In this document: one piece after another, positions 1-8,644 of the stretch
Numbering within the stretch: the first letter of the stretch is position 1
How the letters are laid out: each line of letters opens with the position of its first letter
From: Gluconobacter cadivus
Lineage (GTDB): Bacteria > Pseudomonadota > Alphaproteobacteria > Acetobacterales > Acetobacteraceae
Assembly (NCBI RefSeq): GCF_015244745.1
Contig: NZ_JABCQI010000001.1
Span: forward strand, 372,001 to 436,000
Length of the DNA stretch: 64,000 bases
Reading direction: 5' to 3'
Notes under the pieces: model-generated
Seen by the model: only the letters and a program-made list of their open reading frames with translations
Databases searched by the model: none
What the model was told of the DNA's origin: nothing
Translations under genes and position numbers: made by a program

Positions 1-1
1 C

Positions 2-658
2 GGCTTCGGCCAGTCCGGCCACCCGATCGACTGCTACGACTACGATACATTTGCCGACGATCTGGCGGTCATTCTCGAACAGCTCGATCTGTGGGATGCG
101 ACGCTGGTCGGCTTCTCCATGGGCGGCGGCGAAGTCGCCCGCTATCTGAGCCGACATGGTCGTTCACGCATTTCCAAAACCGTCCTGCTCTCGTCCGTCG
201 TGCCGTTCCTGCTCAAGACGTCCGACAATCCTAAAGGCGTGGACATTGCCGTGCTCGACGGCATCAAGCAGAAAATCCGTCAGGACCGTTTTGGCTTCCT
301 GAAAGATTTCATTCCAGACTTCTACGGCGTCAGCATGATCCATCACCCCGTCAGTCAGGGCGTGCTGGACTGGTCTTTCCTGCTGGCCAGCATGGCTAGC
401 CCGATGGCCACACTGGACTGCGTGGATGCTTGGGGCACGACCGATTTCCGTCCGGATCTTCAGGCCTTTACCGTCCCGACGCTGGTGATCCATGGGACAG
501 CTGATTCAACCGTTCCGGCGGAAATCTCCGGCGAGAAAGCCGCAGCGGCCATTCCGGGTTCGACCTGGATTTCTTATGAAGGCGCCCCGCACGGACTTTT
601 CCTGACCCATGCCGAGCGGGTGAACGAGGATCTGCTCCGCTTCCTCGCCGCACCCTGA
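2..658 (+). CDS. alpha/beta hydrolase, 5' end outside window
   Basis: Serine hydrolase of the alpha/beta fold, in pattern closest to the non-heme haloperoxidase/esterase branch. The frame is open from base 2, so the N terminus with the oxyanion-hole motif is missing. GFGQS followed by YDYDTFADDL is typical of that branch. The nucleophile elbow GFSMGG is at 110-127, the acid is probably the Asp of HGTADSTVP (491-517), and the catalytic His is in GAPHGL near the end. An internal ATG at 119 falls inside the elbow and cannot be the true start. The gene converges on the FUSC gene with 6 bp between stops. The substrate cannot be told from sequence. Confidence 0.85.
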   Translation, partial: GFGQSGHPIDCYDYDTFADDLAVILEQLDLWDATLVGFSMGGGEVARYLSRHGRSRISKTVLLSSVVPFLLKTSDNPKGVDIAVLDGIKQKIRQDRFGFLKDFIPDFYGVSMIHHPVSQGVLDWSFLLASMASPMATLDCVDAWGTTDFRPDLQAFTVPTLVIHGTADSTVPAEISGEKAAAAIPGSTWISYEGAPHGLFLTHAERVNEDLLRFLAAP

Positions 659-664
659 GACGCT

Positions 665-2704
665 TCAGAACGCGCCTTTGAGAAACGCCCTGCTGACCGG
701 CATTTCAGTCCGCACGATCAGCAGGGAACCAATGGCCAGAACCAGATCGTGGCGGATCGACGGGTCCTGTGACTGTCGCTCCAGCGCATAAAGCTCGTCG
801 AGTGTTGGGTCGATGGTTGCTGTCGTATGCGTCAGAGGCAGCTTGCGGCGGGATAGGTTGCGGACCAGCCCGTCCACTGCAGCCACCGCCGTGTCAGGCA
901 GGCTTCCGTGCTGCGCGAGTTTACGCAGCATCAGTACGTTTCGTCCGACCGTCAGCACCGAAAGCGTTCCGCGCAACATGGCCTCTGCCCGATCGCTGGA
1001 CAGAGAGCCTGCAAAGCGCACGGCGCGCTCCATGCTCTGCGTGCCTTCGTTGATCCAGACATATTCGTCCATCACGACACCCGGCAGCGCCAGACGTCGC
1101 AGGCTGCGCTTGAGCTGATAGCGCAGGACTTCGCCCGCACGAGCGGGCGTAAACGGCAGGATGGCACGGAAGATCACCACACCCGCTCCAAGGCCCAGCA
1201 GCAGGGCAATGGTGGTATTGAACCAGCCGAGTTCGTTGATACGTCCCTGATTGTCCATTCCCAGCAGGAATGGAAAAAACGTCCCATAGGATGCCGCCAT
1301 GACCGCCGTGGACGGATTGCGGGCGGCCAGACCGCCTATCATCATAAAGAAGCCAACCACGAGGCAGAAGAACGGATAATTCGCCGTAACCGGCATAACG
1401 ATAAAGACCGGGATGATGCTTCCCAGAGCCGCGAAAACCGCACCGTAGAAAAATGCGGAACTCAACAGCACGGTGTTCTCGAAGGTTGCAAAACGCGCGC
1501 AGACCACGGCGATAAAGGTCAGAAACACGCTACCCTGCGGCCATGCCGTGACTTCCCAGACATAGGCCCCGAACAGCAACGCCACGGTCGTGCGGATGCC
1601 GTTGCGCATGGAGGCCCGCCAGTCCGGGTTGCGGGTCAGGCGATGCCGTTCGGACACCGGTGCCCCATCCACGCTGGCCCGATAGGAGCGCAGGGTCTCG
1701 CACAGATCGGACAGCATGACTTCCACGCCCGTGAGGATGATGCCCTCGTTCAGGGAATCCTCGTCGTCGCGGGGCAGAACCGTCTGCATGCGCCCCCGAC
1801 ATTCCGCCAGAAGGGCCTCGGCCTGCATCAGGGCACCGATTCCGCGACGGTCCGTCACCAGACGCTCCGGCAAGCCGTCCAGAGCATTGGCCATGTTTTC
1901 CAGAAACGGCCGCAGAGCTTCAGGCTGATGCGTCACGGACGTCATGCGGGTGCGCAGACCCAGTCCACGCGACAGAACACGCGCAACCAATCCGAGCGTG
2001 ACATAGGCGTGCTCGACTTCGTTGCCTTCGCTGCGGATCTCGATGCGGCTGAATTCGATCTGATCGCTGGAGGCCTGAAGAGACCCCAGCAGCGCGGACA
2101 GGTCATCCGTCGCGCCGGTTTTCTGGCGCAGGACAGCCGTCAGCGCCGGAATGGCGCGGGTAAGGATGGCCTGAAGACGATTGCGCAGTTCTTCACGCGC
2201 ACGCCCAGCGACATTGGGCAGCGCGATCATACCCATCGCCGTCTCGCAGATCACGCCGAGGAAAATATAGGTTCCCCTCGCCATCGCGATGTTGAAGACG
2301 TGGTCCGGTTCCTTCACCGCGCCCAGCGCAATGATGGTGCAGGTATAGCCCGCAAGCACGAGCGCATAACCACGGAAGTTGTGTGTCAGCGTGGCAAGGC
2401 CCGCGCACAGCCCGACCCAGATGGCAAGGGCCGGCAGGAACAGCCACGGCGATTGCGGGAAAGCCGCCATGAGCACAATCGCCATCACCATCCCGATGAC
2501 GGTGCCGACCAGACGCCAGCGCCCTTTGGAAATACTCTCCCCGCGCGAATTCTGGGCGACGATCCAGACGGTCATGGCGGCCCATTGCGGCTCACCGAGT
2601 TCCATCCACAGCGCGATCGCCAGCGCCAGAAGCGAGGCGACCGTGGTGCGGAGGGCGAACATGACGGACGTGATGGACGGGGCAAACAGCCAGCCAAACT
2701 TCAT
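665..2704 (-). CDS. FUSC-family inner-membrane protein (aromatic acid exporter-like)
   Basis: A 679-residue membrane protein with two similar halves, each a cluster of hydrophobic helices followed by a long soluble region: helices at about 15-160 and again at about 370-510. This is the layout of the fusaric acid resistance / p-hydroxybenzoate efflux (AaeB, YccS) family, which moves weak aromatic acids, usually with a periplasmic adaptor. The N-terminal stretch with FALRTTVASLLALAIALW and PQWAAMTVWIV is characteristic. No HlyD-type adaptor gene or LysR regulator lies beside it, so it may act alone or with a distant partner. ATG start at 2704. Family assignment is firm; the substrate is not. 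Confidence 0.85.
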   Translation of the reverse strand: MKFGWLFAPSITSVMFALRTTVASLLALAIALWMELGEPQWAAMTVWIVAQNSRGESISKGRWRLVGTVIGMVMAIVLMAAFPQSPWLFLPALAIWVGLCAGLATLTHNFRGYALVLAGYTCTIIALGAVKEPDHVFNIAMARGTYIFLGVICETAMGMIALPNVAGRAREELRNRLQAILTRAIPALTAVLRQKTGATDDLSALLGSLQASSDQIEFSRIEIRSEGNEVEHAYVTLGLVARVLSRGLGLRTRMTSVTHQPEALRPFLENMANALDGLPERLVTDRRGIGALMQAEALLAECRGRMQTVLPRDDEDSLNEGIILTGVEVMLSDLCETLRSYRASVDGAPVSERHRLTRNPDWRASMRNGIRTTVALLFGAYVWEVTAWPQGSVFLTFIAVVCARFATFENTVLLSSAFFYGAVFAALGSIIPVFIVMPVTANYPFFCLVVGFFMMIGGLAARNPSTAVMAASYGTFFPFLLGMDNQGRINELGWFNTTIALLLGLGAGVVIFRAILPFTPARAGEVLRYQLKRSLRRLALPGVVMDEYVWINEGTQSMERAVRFAGSLSSDRAEAMLRGTLSVLTVGRNVLMLRKLAQHGSLPDTAVAAVDGLVRNLSRRKLPLTHTTATIDPTLDELYALERQSQDPSIRHDLVLAIGSLLIVRTEMPVSRAFLKGAF

Positions 2705-2735
2705 GCCCGGTCTTGCCCTTCAGAAATTTTGTGAC

Positions 2736-2752
2736 GGCCCGATTGCCGGGCC
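2736..2752 (-). terminator. possible hairpin terminator of gor
   Basis: GGCCCG (2736-2741) and CGGGCC (2747-2752) form a 6-bp stem between the end of gor and the start of the FUSC gene. On the minus strand it is followed by an A-rich, not U-rich, stretch, so it is a weak candidate. Confidence 0.3.
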
Positions 2753-2784
2753 TCCGTGAGACCAGTACGCGCCGTCATGATATG

Positions 2785-4179
2785 TCAGCCTGCTTTTCGG
2801 GGAACGTGGCGTGTGAGGCTTCGCATGGTCACGAATTCCTCCGCGCTGGTGGGGTGCAGGCCAATCGTGCGATCGAAATCCCGCTTTGTCAGCTTTGCCG
2901 TAATCGCAATGGCCAGGCCCTGAATGATTTCCGGCGCATCCGGGCCGATCATGTGAGCGCCAAGCACGATCTGGCTCTTTGCGTCCACGACGAGCTTCAT
3001 CAGGGTCTTGCCCTTGCGGCCTGAAAGCGTCTGGCGCATCGGCGTGAAGCTGGATGTGTAGATATCCACGTCATGGCTCTGTACGGCGTCTTCTTCGCTC
3101 AGACCCACCGTGGCAAGCGGCTGGGAGAAGAACACAGCCTTGGGCGTCGTGGCGAAAGACCACTCCCGGCCCGGTTCGCCAAACAGCCGCTCGGCGAGGA
3201 TATGACCTTCGGCAATGGCGGTCGGCGTAAGATTGTAGGTGTCCGTCACGTCACCGATGGCATAGATGCCGGGCACGTTGGTGGTCGCATCGTCAGGTTT
3301 GGCCGGAATACGGCCGTCCCATGTGGCCACACCCGCATTATCGAGCTTGAGCGGGGCCAGATTGGGATGACGGCCCGTCGCCATGAAGACGCAGTCCGTC
3401 TCGATGATCTCGCCGCCTTCAAGATGCAGACGGAAAATTTCGCCGACCTTCTCGATCCGCTCCGGCGAGCGTCCGGGATGCGCTTTGATGCCGTTCAGTG
3501 GCAGCAGTTCGGAGAGATGGGCGCGCAGTTCGTTGTCGAACCCGCGCAGAGGGTGCGACTGGCGGAACACCAGATCGACCTTCGACCCCAGCCCTGCAAA
3601 AATCCCGGCAAATTCTAGGCCAATATAGCCGCTGCCGATCACGGCGACGCGCTCGGGGCGGTCCGCCAGATGGAAGGCATCGTCCGAGACAATGGCGTGT
3701 TCGGCGCCGGGAATATTCAGGCGCGTGGGCGTGGAGCCCGTGGCGATGACGATGTTCTTTGCCCGGACACGCTGGACGGGCGCGTCCGGTGCGAGCTCGG
3801 ACGGGCCGATTTCGACCGTATGGGCGTCCACGAAACTGGCATCGCCCGTAAACAGCGTCACGCCCGCCTTTTCCAGCATCGACACATAGATGCGGTTGAG
3901 GCGCTCGATCTCGCGGTCCTTAGCGCTGATCAGCGTGGACCAGTCATGCGCGACCGGTGCGACGTCCCATCCATAGGACGGGGCATCGGCGATTTCGCGG
4001 CCATAATCGGCCGCATAGACCATCAGTTTCTTGGGCACACAGCCCAGATTGACGCAGGTTCCGCCCCAGTGACGGCGCTCCGCAATCGCGATGCGCGCTC
4101 CGTTCTGGGCGGCAATGCGCGCGCAGCGCACTCCGCCCGAACCGGCACCAATAACGAACAGATCAAAATCCTGCATCAT
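2785..4179 (-). CDS. gor: glutathione-disulfide reductase
   Basis: FAD-dependent NADPH:glutathione disulfide oxidoreductase of the cytoplasm, keeping glutathione reduced. GAGSGG (11-16) is the FAD-binding glycine motif. GGTCVNLGCVPKK carries the redox-active Cys42/Cys47 pair in the exact spacing of glutathione reductases. A second dinucleotide motif, GSGYIGLEFAG, lies mid-protein, and the C-terminal GLHPTSAEEF holds the catalytic His-Glu of the partner subunit. I chose the ATG at 4179 (the next codon is also ATG): a longer frame reaches 4239 but would overlap fpr, and an AAAGG ribosome site lies just before 4179. It sits 28 bp behind fpr in the same direction, suggesting a redox operon. The length of 464 residues is normal. 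Confidence 0.93.
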   Translation of the reverse strand: MMQDFDLFVIGAGSGGVRCARIAAQNGARIAIAERRHWGGTCVNLGCVPKKLMVYAADYGREIADAPSYGWDVAPVAHDWSTLISAKDREIERLNRIYVSMLEKAGVTLFTGDASFVDAHTVEIGPSELAPDAPVQRVRAKNIVIATGSTPTRLNIPGAEHAIVSDDAFHLADRPERVAVIGSGYIGLEFAGIFAGLGSKVDLVFRQSHPLRGFDNELRAHLSELLPLNGIKAHPGRSPERIEKVGEIFRLHLEGGEIIETDCVFMATGRHPNLAPLKLDNAGVATWDGRIPAKPDDATTNVPGIYAIGDVTDTYNLTPTAIAEGHILAERLFGEPGREWSFATTPKAVFFSQPLATVGLSEEDAVQSHDVDIYTSSFTPMRQTLSGRKGKTLMKLVVDAKSQIVLGAHMIGPDAPEIIQGLAIAITAKLTKRDFDRTIGLHPTSAEEFVTMRSLTRHVPRKAG

Positions 4180-4207
4180 CCTGGCCTTTCGTACCCTGTT
4201 TGAAACC

Positions 4208-5095
4208 TCAGCGCTCGGCGAAGGCCTTCTCAACGACATACGAACCCTGATGGCTCATATTGCCCTCTTCAAAACCCATACGCTCCAGCAGGGCTTCGGT
4301 GTCGGCCAGCATTTCCGGCGAACCGCAGATCATGACACGGTCATGTTCGGGGTCCAGCTTGTCGATGCCCAGATCCTCGAAGATCTTGCCCGTCTCGATC
4401 AGCTTGGTGATGCGATCGGTCACGGCGTAATCTTCGCGGGTTACAGCCGGGTAGTAGCGCAGCTTGCCGGCAACGAACTCACCGAGGAACTCATGCTGCG
4501 GCAGTTCGTGGCGGATGTGGTTCTCGTAGGCCAGTTCGCCCGAAATGCGGACGGTGTGGCTGAGAATCACGTTTTCATAGCGCTCATAGGCCTCAGGGTC
4601 CTTGATGAGGCTCATGAACGGCGCCAGACCCGTTCCCGTGGACAGGAAATACAGGTTGCGGCCCGGCTTGAGGTTGTCGAGCAGCAGTGTGCCAACCGGC
4701 TTGCGGCCGATCAGAACCGTATCACCAACCTTCACATGGCGCAGACGCGAGGTCAGCGGGCCATCGGGGACAGCGATGGAGAGGAACTCCATGTTGTCTT
4801 CGTAATTGGCGGACGCGATTGAGTAGGCGCGCAGGAGCGGCTTGCCCTCGACTTCGATACCGATCATCGCGAACTGGCCGTTCTCGAAGCGCAGACCGGG
4901 ATCGCGCGTCGTGGTGAAGCTGAACAGACGGTCCGTCCAGTGATGGACCGTCAGCACCTTGGCCGGATACAGATGCGCGTATTCCTTGCTTGGCTCGGCA
5001 AGACGATACTGCTTCGGATGGCCTTCGAACGGCACCAGGCCGGTCAGGGGCTCGTCGATCTCGGGCGTGGGGGCGGCAAAAGTCGGGTTAGACAT
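4208..5095 (-). CDS. fpr: ferredoxin--NADP+ reductase
   Basis: FAD enzyme of 295 residues exchanging electrons between NADPH and ferredoxin/flavodoxin. The FAD motif RAYSIAS, the NADP-binding STGTGLAPFMSL, and the late MICGSPEML are in family order. The C terminus ends VEKAFAER; this extension beyond the plant-type terminal Tyr is characteristic of the bacterial Fpr subclass. An N-terminal extension of about 40 residues precedes the FAD domain. First gene of an fpr-gor pair, divergent from the helicase gene. The intervening 93 bp carries a small dyad (5128-5142) that could be an operator. Confidence 0.92.
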   Translation of the reverse strand: MSNPTFAAPTPEIDEPLTGLVPFEGHPKQYRLAEPSKEYAHLYPAKVLTVHHWTDRLFSFTTTRDPGLRFENGQFAMIGIEVEGKPLLRAYSIASANYEDNMEFLSIAVPDGPLTSRLRHVKVGDTVLIGRKPVGTLLLDNLKPGRNLYFLSTGTGLAPFMSLIKDPEAYERYENVILSHTVRISGELAYENHIRHELPQHEFLGEFVAGKLRYYPAVTREDYAVTDRITKLIETGKIFEDLGIDKLDPEHDRVMICGSPEMLADTEALLERMGFEEGNMSHQGSYVVEKAFAER

Positions 5096-5127
5096 GTCTG
5101 GTTCTGTCTCCGATGCGGAACGGATAA

Positions 5128-5142
5128 CAGGTCTCGGACCTG
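5128..5142. promoter_or_regulatory. inverted repeat in the fpr/helicase divergent promoter region
   Basis: CAGGTC-tcg-GACCTG is a perfect 6-3-6 dyad in the 93-bp gap between the fpr start (5095) and the helicase start (5189). It has no U-run, so an operator is likelier than a terminator. Confidence 0.35.
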
Positions 5143-5188
5143 ATAAGGGTCGGGTCTTTTAGCCCAATCGTCACCGCTCGGGAAACCC

Positions 5189-7738
5189 ATGTGCGTTGAA
5201 GCGCATGCCGGAATGACGCACAAGACTCTTATGACAGACGACTCCATGCCGGACGCCCCTCTTTCCGACACTCTCTCTCCGGCCGAACGCGCCCTTGCGC
5301 GGGCCGAGGCTGAATTCGGAACTTCGCTCGAGATTACATCGCGCGAGCGCCCTGCCCTGCTGCGTCAGGTTGCGCGCCGGCTTGAAGGCCCGGAGGCAAG
5401 CCTGTCCCATGAAGGGTTGATCGAGGCGCTGTGCGTTGTGCGCCGCAAGACCTGGGCATCCCAGCTCATGAATCTGTGTCGCAGGGCCGGTGAAGTCTGG
5501 GTCAGCAAAGCCGACACGCAGGACGCGGCGGCCCGCACCCATGACCCCCGCGCCGACATGCCTGCCCTGCGCCGGACACTGGACGACGTCCTGATGACGC
5601 GCTGGCAGGAGATGGGCGATTCTCCGCGCGCCGTTCTGGAGGATGTCCGCGCCGATCTGGCCGATACCGGGCTAATCCTGTCGAGTGGTCAGCTTGAAAA
5701 GCTCTCACAGAGCATTGCCAGCGCCTTCGGCAGCGTCGATCTGGGCTTTGAGGACGATCTGCGGATTGCGGAAGAACGCCGCGCCCGTGAACAGGCCGAC
5801 ATTCAGGCCCGTGCCGAAGAACGCAGGGCACGCGAACTGGAACGCCTGCGGCAGTGGGAAGAGGGACTCGTCAGCTTCGACGACCTGCCCGGCGTTCTGC
5901 ACTGCTCCCGCCGCGAGGCCCTGCGCTGGGTTGCGGAAAACCGGATTCCCGTTGCGCGCCGCGAAACGCGACCGGACGGAATCGAGCTGTTCTTTTTCGA
6001 TCCCACAGAACTCAAGCGCCTTCGGACGTTCCTGCCGCAATGGCGTAGCGGAACGAAAGACCGGCCGGAAGTTCTGGATCTGGGCAACAAGGCGGGCAAT
6101 GCGGCCATTGCCCGTGTCGCGGCGCTGGACCGGTTCGCGGCTCATTTCCGCACGGCGCGTGCGCTGAAACGGCGCATCACGCTCGTGACCGGGCCGACGA
6201 ACTCCGGCAAGTCCTACACAGCCCTCAATGCGCTGGCGAATGCCGAGAGCGGTCTGGCGCTCGCGCCCCTGCGCCTGCTCGCCCATGAATTCCGCGAGTC
6301 CCTGCTTTCGCGCGGCGTTCCGGCATCCCTGTCCACGGGCGAGGAGCGGATCGAAATGCCCGGCGCACGCCATCTGGCGGCGACGGTCGAGATGTGTCCG
6401 TTCCACAATCCGGTGGATGTCGCGATCATCGACGAAGCGCAGATGCTCGCCGATCCGGACCGTGGGGCCGCCTGGACGGCGGCCATCATGGGTGTCCCGG
6501 CACGGCATGTCTTCATCCTCGGCGCGCCGGACTGCATCCCTCTGGTCAAGCGCATCGCCGAGCTTTGCGACGATCCGGTGGATGAGATCCATCTCGAACG
6601 CAAAAGCCCGCTCAAAGCGGGTGAGACGCTGCATCTCGATGAACTCAAGCCCAGCGACGCTGTCATCGCCTTTTCGCGCCGCGAAGTGCTGGATCTGCGC
6701 GCCGAGCTCATGGCGCGCGGGCGTCGCGTAGCCGTGGTGTATGGCGCTCTGAGCCCGGAAGTCCGGCGTGCGGAAGCAGCCCGGTTCAACAATGGCGAGG
6801 CCGATATCCTTATTGCGACGGATGCGATCGGCATGGGCCTAAACCTGTCCATCCGCCGGGTCGTGTTTAGTGCGCTGCGCAAATTCGACGGACGTCAGAC
6901 GCGCGATCTGGTCTCGCAGGAAGTCAAACAGATCGGCGGGCGGGCCGGGCGTTACGGCAAGCATGAAAACGGGCTGGTCTGCGTGCTCGCCGGGGCGGGC
7001 AGCCCGACCTTCGTCAAAAAGATGCTCAGCGCGCCACCTGAAGTCGTGACGGAACTCCGCCCACTGGTTCAGCCAGATTCGGATATCGTCCGGGCCGTTG
7101 CCGAAGAAATTGCCAGCGACAGTCTTTATGGCGTTCTGACGCGCATCAAACATGCCGTTCTGCGTGCGGATGATCCGAACTACCGCCTCGCCGACATGGA
7201 ACAGGCGCTGGAAATCGCGGCCGCTCTGGAAGGCGTGGAAAACCTCGATCTTTCGACACGTTGGACCTACGCCATGTGCCCGATCGACGAGCGAGACAAC
7301 GGGATTCAGCGTCTTGTCCAATGGGCCGCGGATCATGCAGCGGGACGTCCGGTTCCGCCGCCGGGCACAGGGCGGCTGCCGCATCCAGAGCAGGCGGGGC
7401 GTGAGGAACTGGAGCGGGCCGAGAAGCGGCACAAACGGCTGGTGGCTTGGCGCTGGCTCGCTTTGCGCTTCCCGGACGCTTATCCCGCCCGTCAGGACGC
7501 GGAAATCAACACGTCCATTCTCAATGACTGGATCGAACAGGTTCTGCGGACCCAGAGCCGGATGCGCGAGAGCCAGAAGCAGCAGCGTATCGGTGAGCGT
7601 CCGGGGCGCGGCGGCGGGAAGTCTGGAGACAGAAGCTCTTTTTCGGGTTCGAAAAAGCCAGGGTCTCACTCGGGAGGCCGGACGTTCCCTGCGAAAGGCG
7701 GCAAGCGTCCCGGCAGTACACGCAGACGACCCTCGTAA
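5189..7738 (+). CDS. Suv3-like superfamily 2 RNA/DNA helicase
   Basis: An 849-residue helicase. Walker A GPTNSGKS is near residue 333, motif II IIDEAQM near 414, and motif VI QIGGRAGRYG near 580; ATDAIGMGLNL precedes it. This set is typical of the mitochondrial SUV3 family, whose bacterial relatives are common in alphaproteobacteria. An N-terminal region of about 320 residues includes a charged Arg/Glu-rich coiled-coil stretch (about 190-230). The tail after about 790 is basic, rich in Gly, Ser, Arg and Lys, and likely binds RNA. Start is uncertain: ATG at 5189, 5213 or 5231 are all possible; 5189 has GGGAAA upstream. In mitochondria SUV3 works with a degradosome nuclease; a similar role here is inference. 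Confidence 0.88.
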   Translation: MCVEAHAGMTHKTLMTDDSMPDAPLSDTLSPAERALARAEAEFGTSLEITSRERPALLRQVARRLEGPEASLSHEGLIEALCVVRRKTWASQLMNLCRRAGEVWVSKADTQDAAARTHDPRADMPALRRTLDDVLMTRWQEMGDSPRAVLEDVRADLADTGLILSSGQLEKLSQSIASAFGSVDLGFEDDLRIAEERRAREQADIQARAEERRARELERLRQWEEGLVSFDDLPGVLHCSRREALRWVAENRIPVARRETRPDGIELFFFDPTELKRLRTFLPQWRSGTKDRPEVLDLGNKAGNAAIARVAALDRFAAHFRTARALKRRITLVTGPTNSGKSYTALNALANAESGLALAPLRLLAHEFRESLLSRGVPASLSTGEERIEMPGARHLAATVEMCPFHNPVDVAIIDEAQMLADPDRGAAWTAAIMGVPARHVFILGAPDCIPLVKRIAELCDDPVDEIHLERKSPLKAGETLHLDELKPSDAVIAFSRREVLDLRAELMARGRRVAVVYGALSPEVRRAEAARFNNGEADILIATDAIGMGLNLSIRRVVFSALRKFDGRQTRDLVSQEVKQIGGRAGRYGKHENGLVCVLAGAGSPTFVKKMLSAPPEVVTELRPLVQPDSDIVRAVAEEIASDSLYGVLTRIKHAVLRADDPNYRLADMEQALEIAAALEGVENLDLSTRWTYAMCPIDERDNGIQRLVQWAADHAAGRPVPPPGTGRLPHPEQAGREELERAEKRHKRLVAWRWLALRFPDAYPARQDAEINTSILNDWIEQVLRTQSRMRESQKQQRIGERPGRGGGKSGDRSSFSGSKKPGSHSGGRTFPAKGGKRPGSTRRRPS

Positions 7739-7747
7739 CAGGGCACT

Positions 7748-7767
7748 GGCCTGACGAAAGTCAGGCC
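7748..7767. terminator. hairpin between convergent helicase and XRE genes
   Basis: GGCCTGAC-gaaa-GTCAGGCC, a perfect 8-bp stem with a GAAA tetraloop, in the 37-bp gap between the two stops. Only a short GTTTCC follows on the plus strand, so termination would be modest. Confidence 0.5.
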
Positions 7768-7775
7768 GTTTCCAC

Positions 7776-8381
7776 TCAGGCCGACTTAGGCGGACGGGGA
7801 GTTTTTGCGCTCTGGCCTTCGCTGTGACGCACGCGCCGCTCGATCCATTTCTGGGCCTGTAGCTTGATGAGCGGATCAAGCTGCCGGTAGAGGGCAAGCA
7901 TCGTGTCTTCATCTGGCGTCAGGGTTGCCTGGATCGCCTTGTAGGCCATACCCGTCAGCAGAACTTCGGGCTCCACGCCCAGAACTTCGGCCAGACCGCC
8001 CAGATGCTTTCCCACATGGCCTGAGCGGCCTGTTTCCCAGAAAGCCACGGCCGAGCGCGAAATCCCGACTTTTTCAGCCAGCTGGTTCTGGCTCAGCCCG
8101 GCCATTTCCCGCAAAAGCCGAATACGACGCCCAAGCTCTAGCCCGGGGGAAAGCTGTGCTTGTGGAATGGCATCTTTGGTCAATACGGCCTCCGTTTCTC
8201 TAATCCATGCCTTGTATGCCGCTTCGGAAGTCTGCGTCGGAACAAGCGACTTTCCTTCTGTTCTGAAGCAGACGCGCCCCGCGGCAAGCGTCACAATTTC
8301 GCGCACTTCGCGCACTGTTCGGTCAGATGCGGAATAAGACGTCCATTTCTGCCCGAGACCGAGCTGAAGTGCCGTTTTCAT
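7776..8381 (-). CDS. XRE-family transcriptional regulator with unusual N-terminal domain
   Basis: A 201-residue DNA-binding protein. A Cro/CI-type helix-turn-helix spans about 82-143 (LGRRIRLLREMAGLSQNQLAEK, then VGISRSAVAFWE). Unlike simple XRE repressors it has about 80 residues in front, containing WTSYSASDRTVREV and GRVCFRTEG, which I do not recognise, and a basic C-terminal tail. GGAGG lies 7 bases before the ATG. Only 2 bases separate its start from the stop of a short upstream frame, an arrangement that implies translational coupling. It could be an antitoxin-like or stress regulator; the target is unknown. Confidence 0.8.
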   Translation of the reverse strand: MKTALQLGLGQKWTSYSASDRTVREVREIVTLAAGRVCFRTEGKSLVPTQTSEAAYKAWIRETEAVLTKDAIPQAQLSPGLELGRRIRLLREMAGLSQNQLAEKVGISRSAVAFWETGRSGHVGKHLGGLAEVLGVEPEVLLTGMAYKAIQATLTPDEDTMLALYRQLDPLIKLQAQKWIERRVRHSEGQSAKTPRPPKSA

Positions 8382-8383
8382 GT

Positions 8384-8644
8384 CTAAACCTCCAGACTGA
8401 TGACAGTGGCGCGATCCATCCTGCGCCCGTTCTGAGACAGAAATTCTCCGCCTGTCAGAGTTTTCGCGTCATCAGCGAAAAGCTCTGTCTGCTCGATCCA
8501 TTTGGAAGATAGCGGTAGCCGGATCAGATTAGTCCTATTTCGCTTTTCAAGGAAAGAGGAGTGATACCCCCCTGCCCTTTCAAAAAACGCGGAGGACGAA
8601 AAGTTTCCTGAAAATCCGTCTTTTAGCGAATTTCTACTGGGCAT
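8384..8644 (-). CDS. possible short ORF coupled to the XRE gene
   Basis: A frame of 86 codons from the ATG at 8644 ends at TAG 8384-8386, 2 bases before the XRE start, and its last codons form the XRE ribosome site. Its ATG overlaps the stop of the META gene. The last 45 or so residues (from IRLPLSSKWIEQTEL to ATVISLEV) read like a real protein; the first 40 are less convincing. The only other in-frame ATG would give 11 residues. Either a small protein or a short leader peptide is possible. Confidence 0.3.
   Translation of the reverse strand: MPSRNSLKDGFSGNFSSSAFFERAGGYHSSFLEKRNRTNLIRLPLSSKWIEQTELFADDAKTLTGGEFLSQNGRRMDRATVISLEV

Noticed and set aside
908-2734. 608-codon plus-strand frame opposite the FUSC gene
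   Set aside because: Composition is His/Gln/Arg-rich with no domain; it mirrors the GC-biased FUSC gene.
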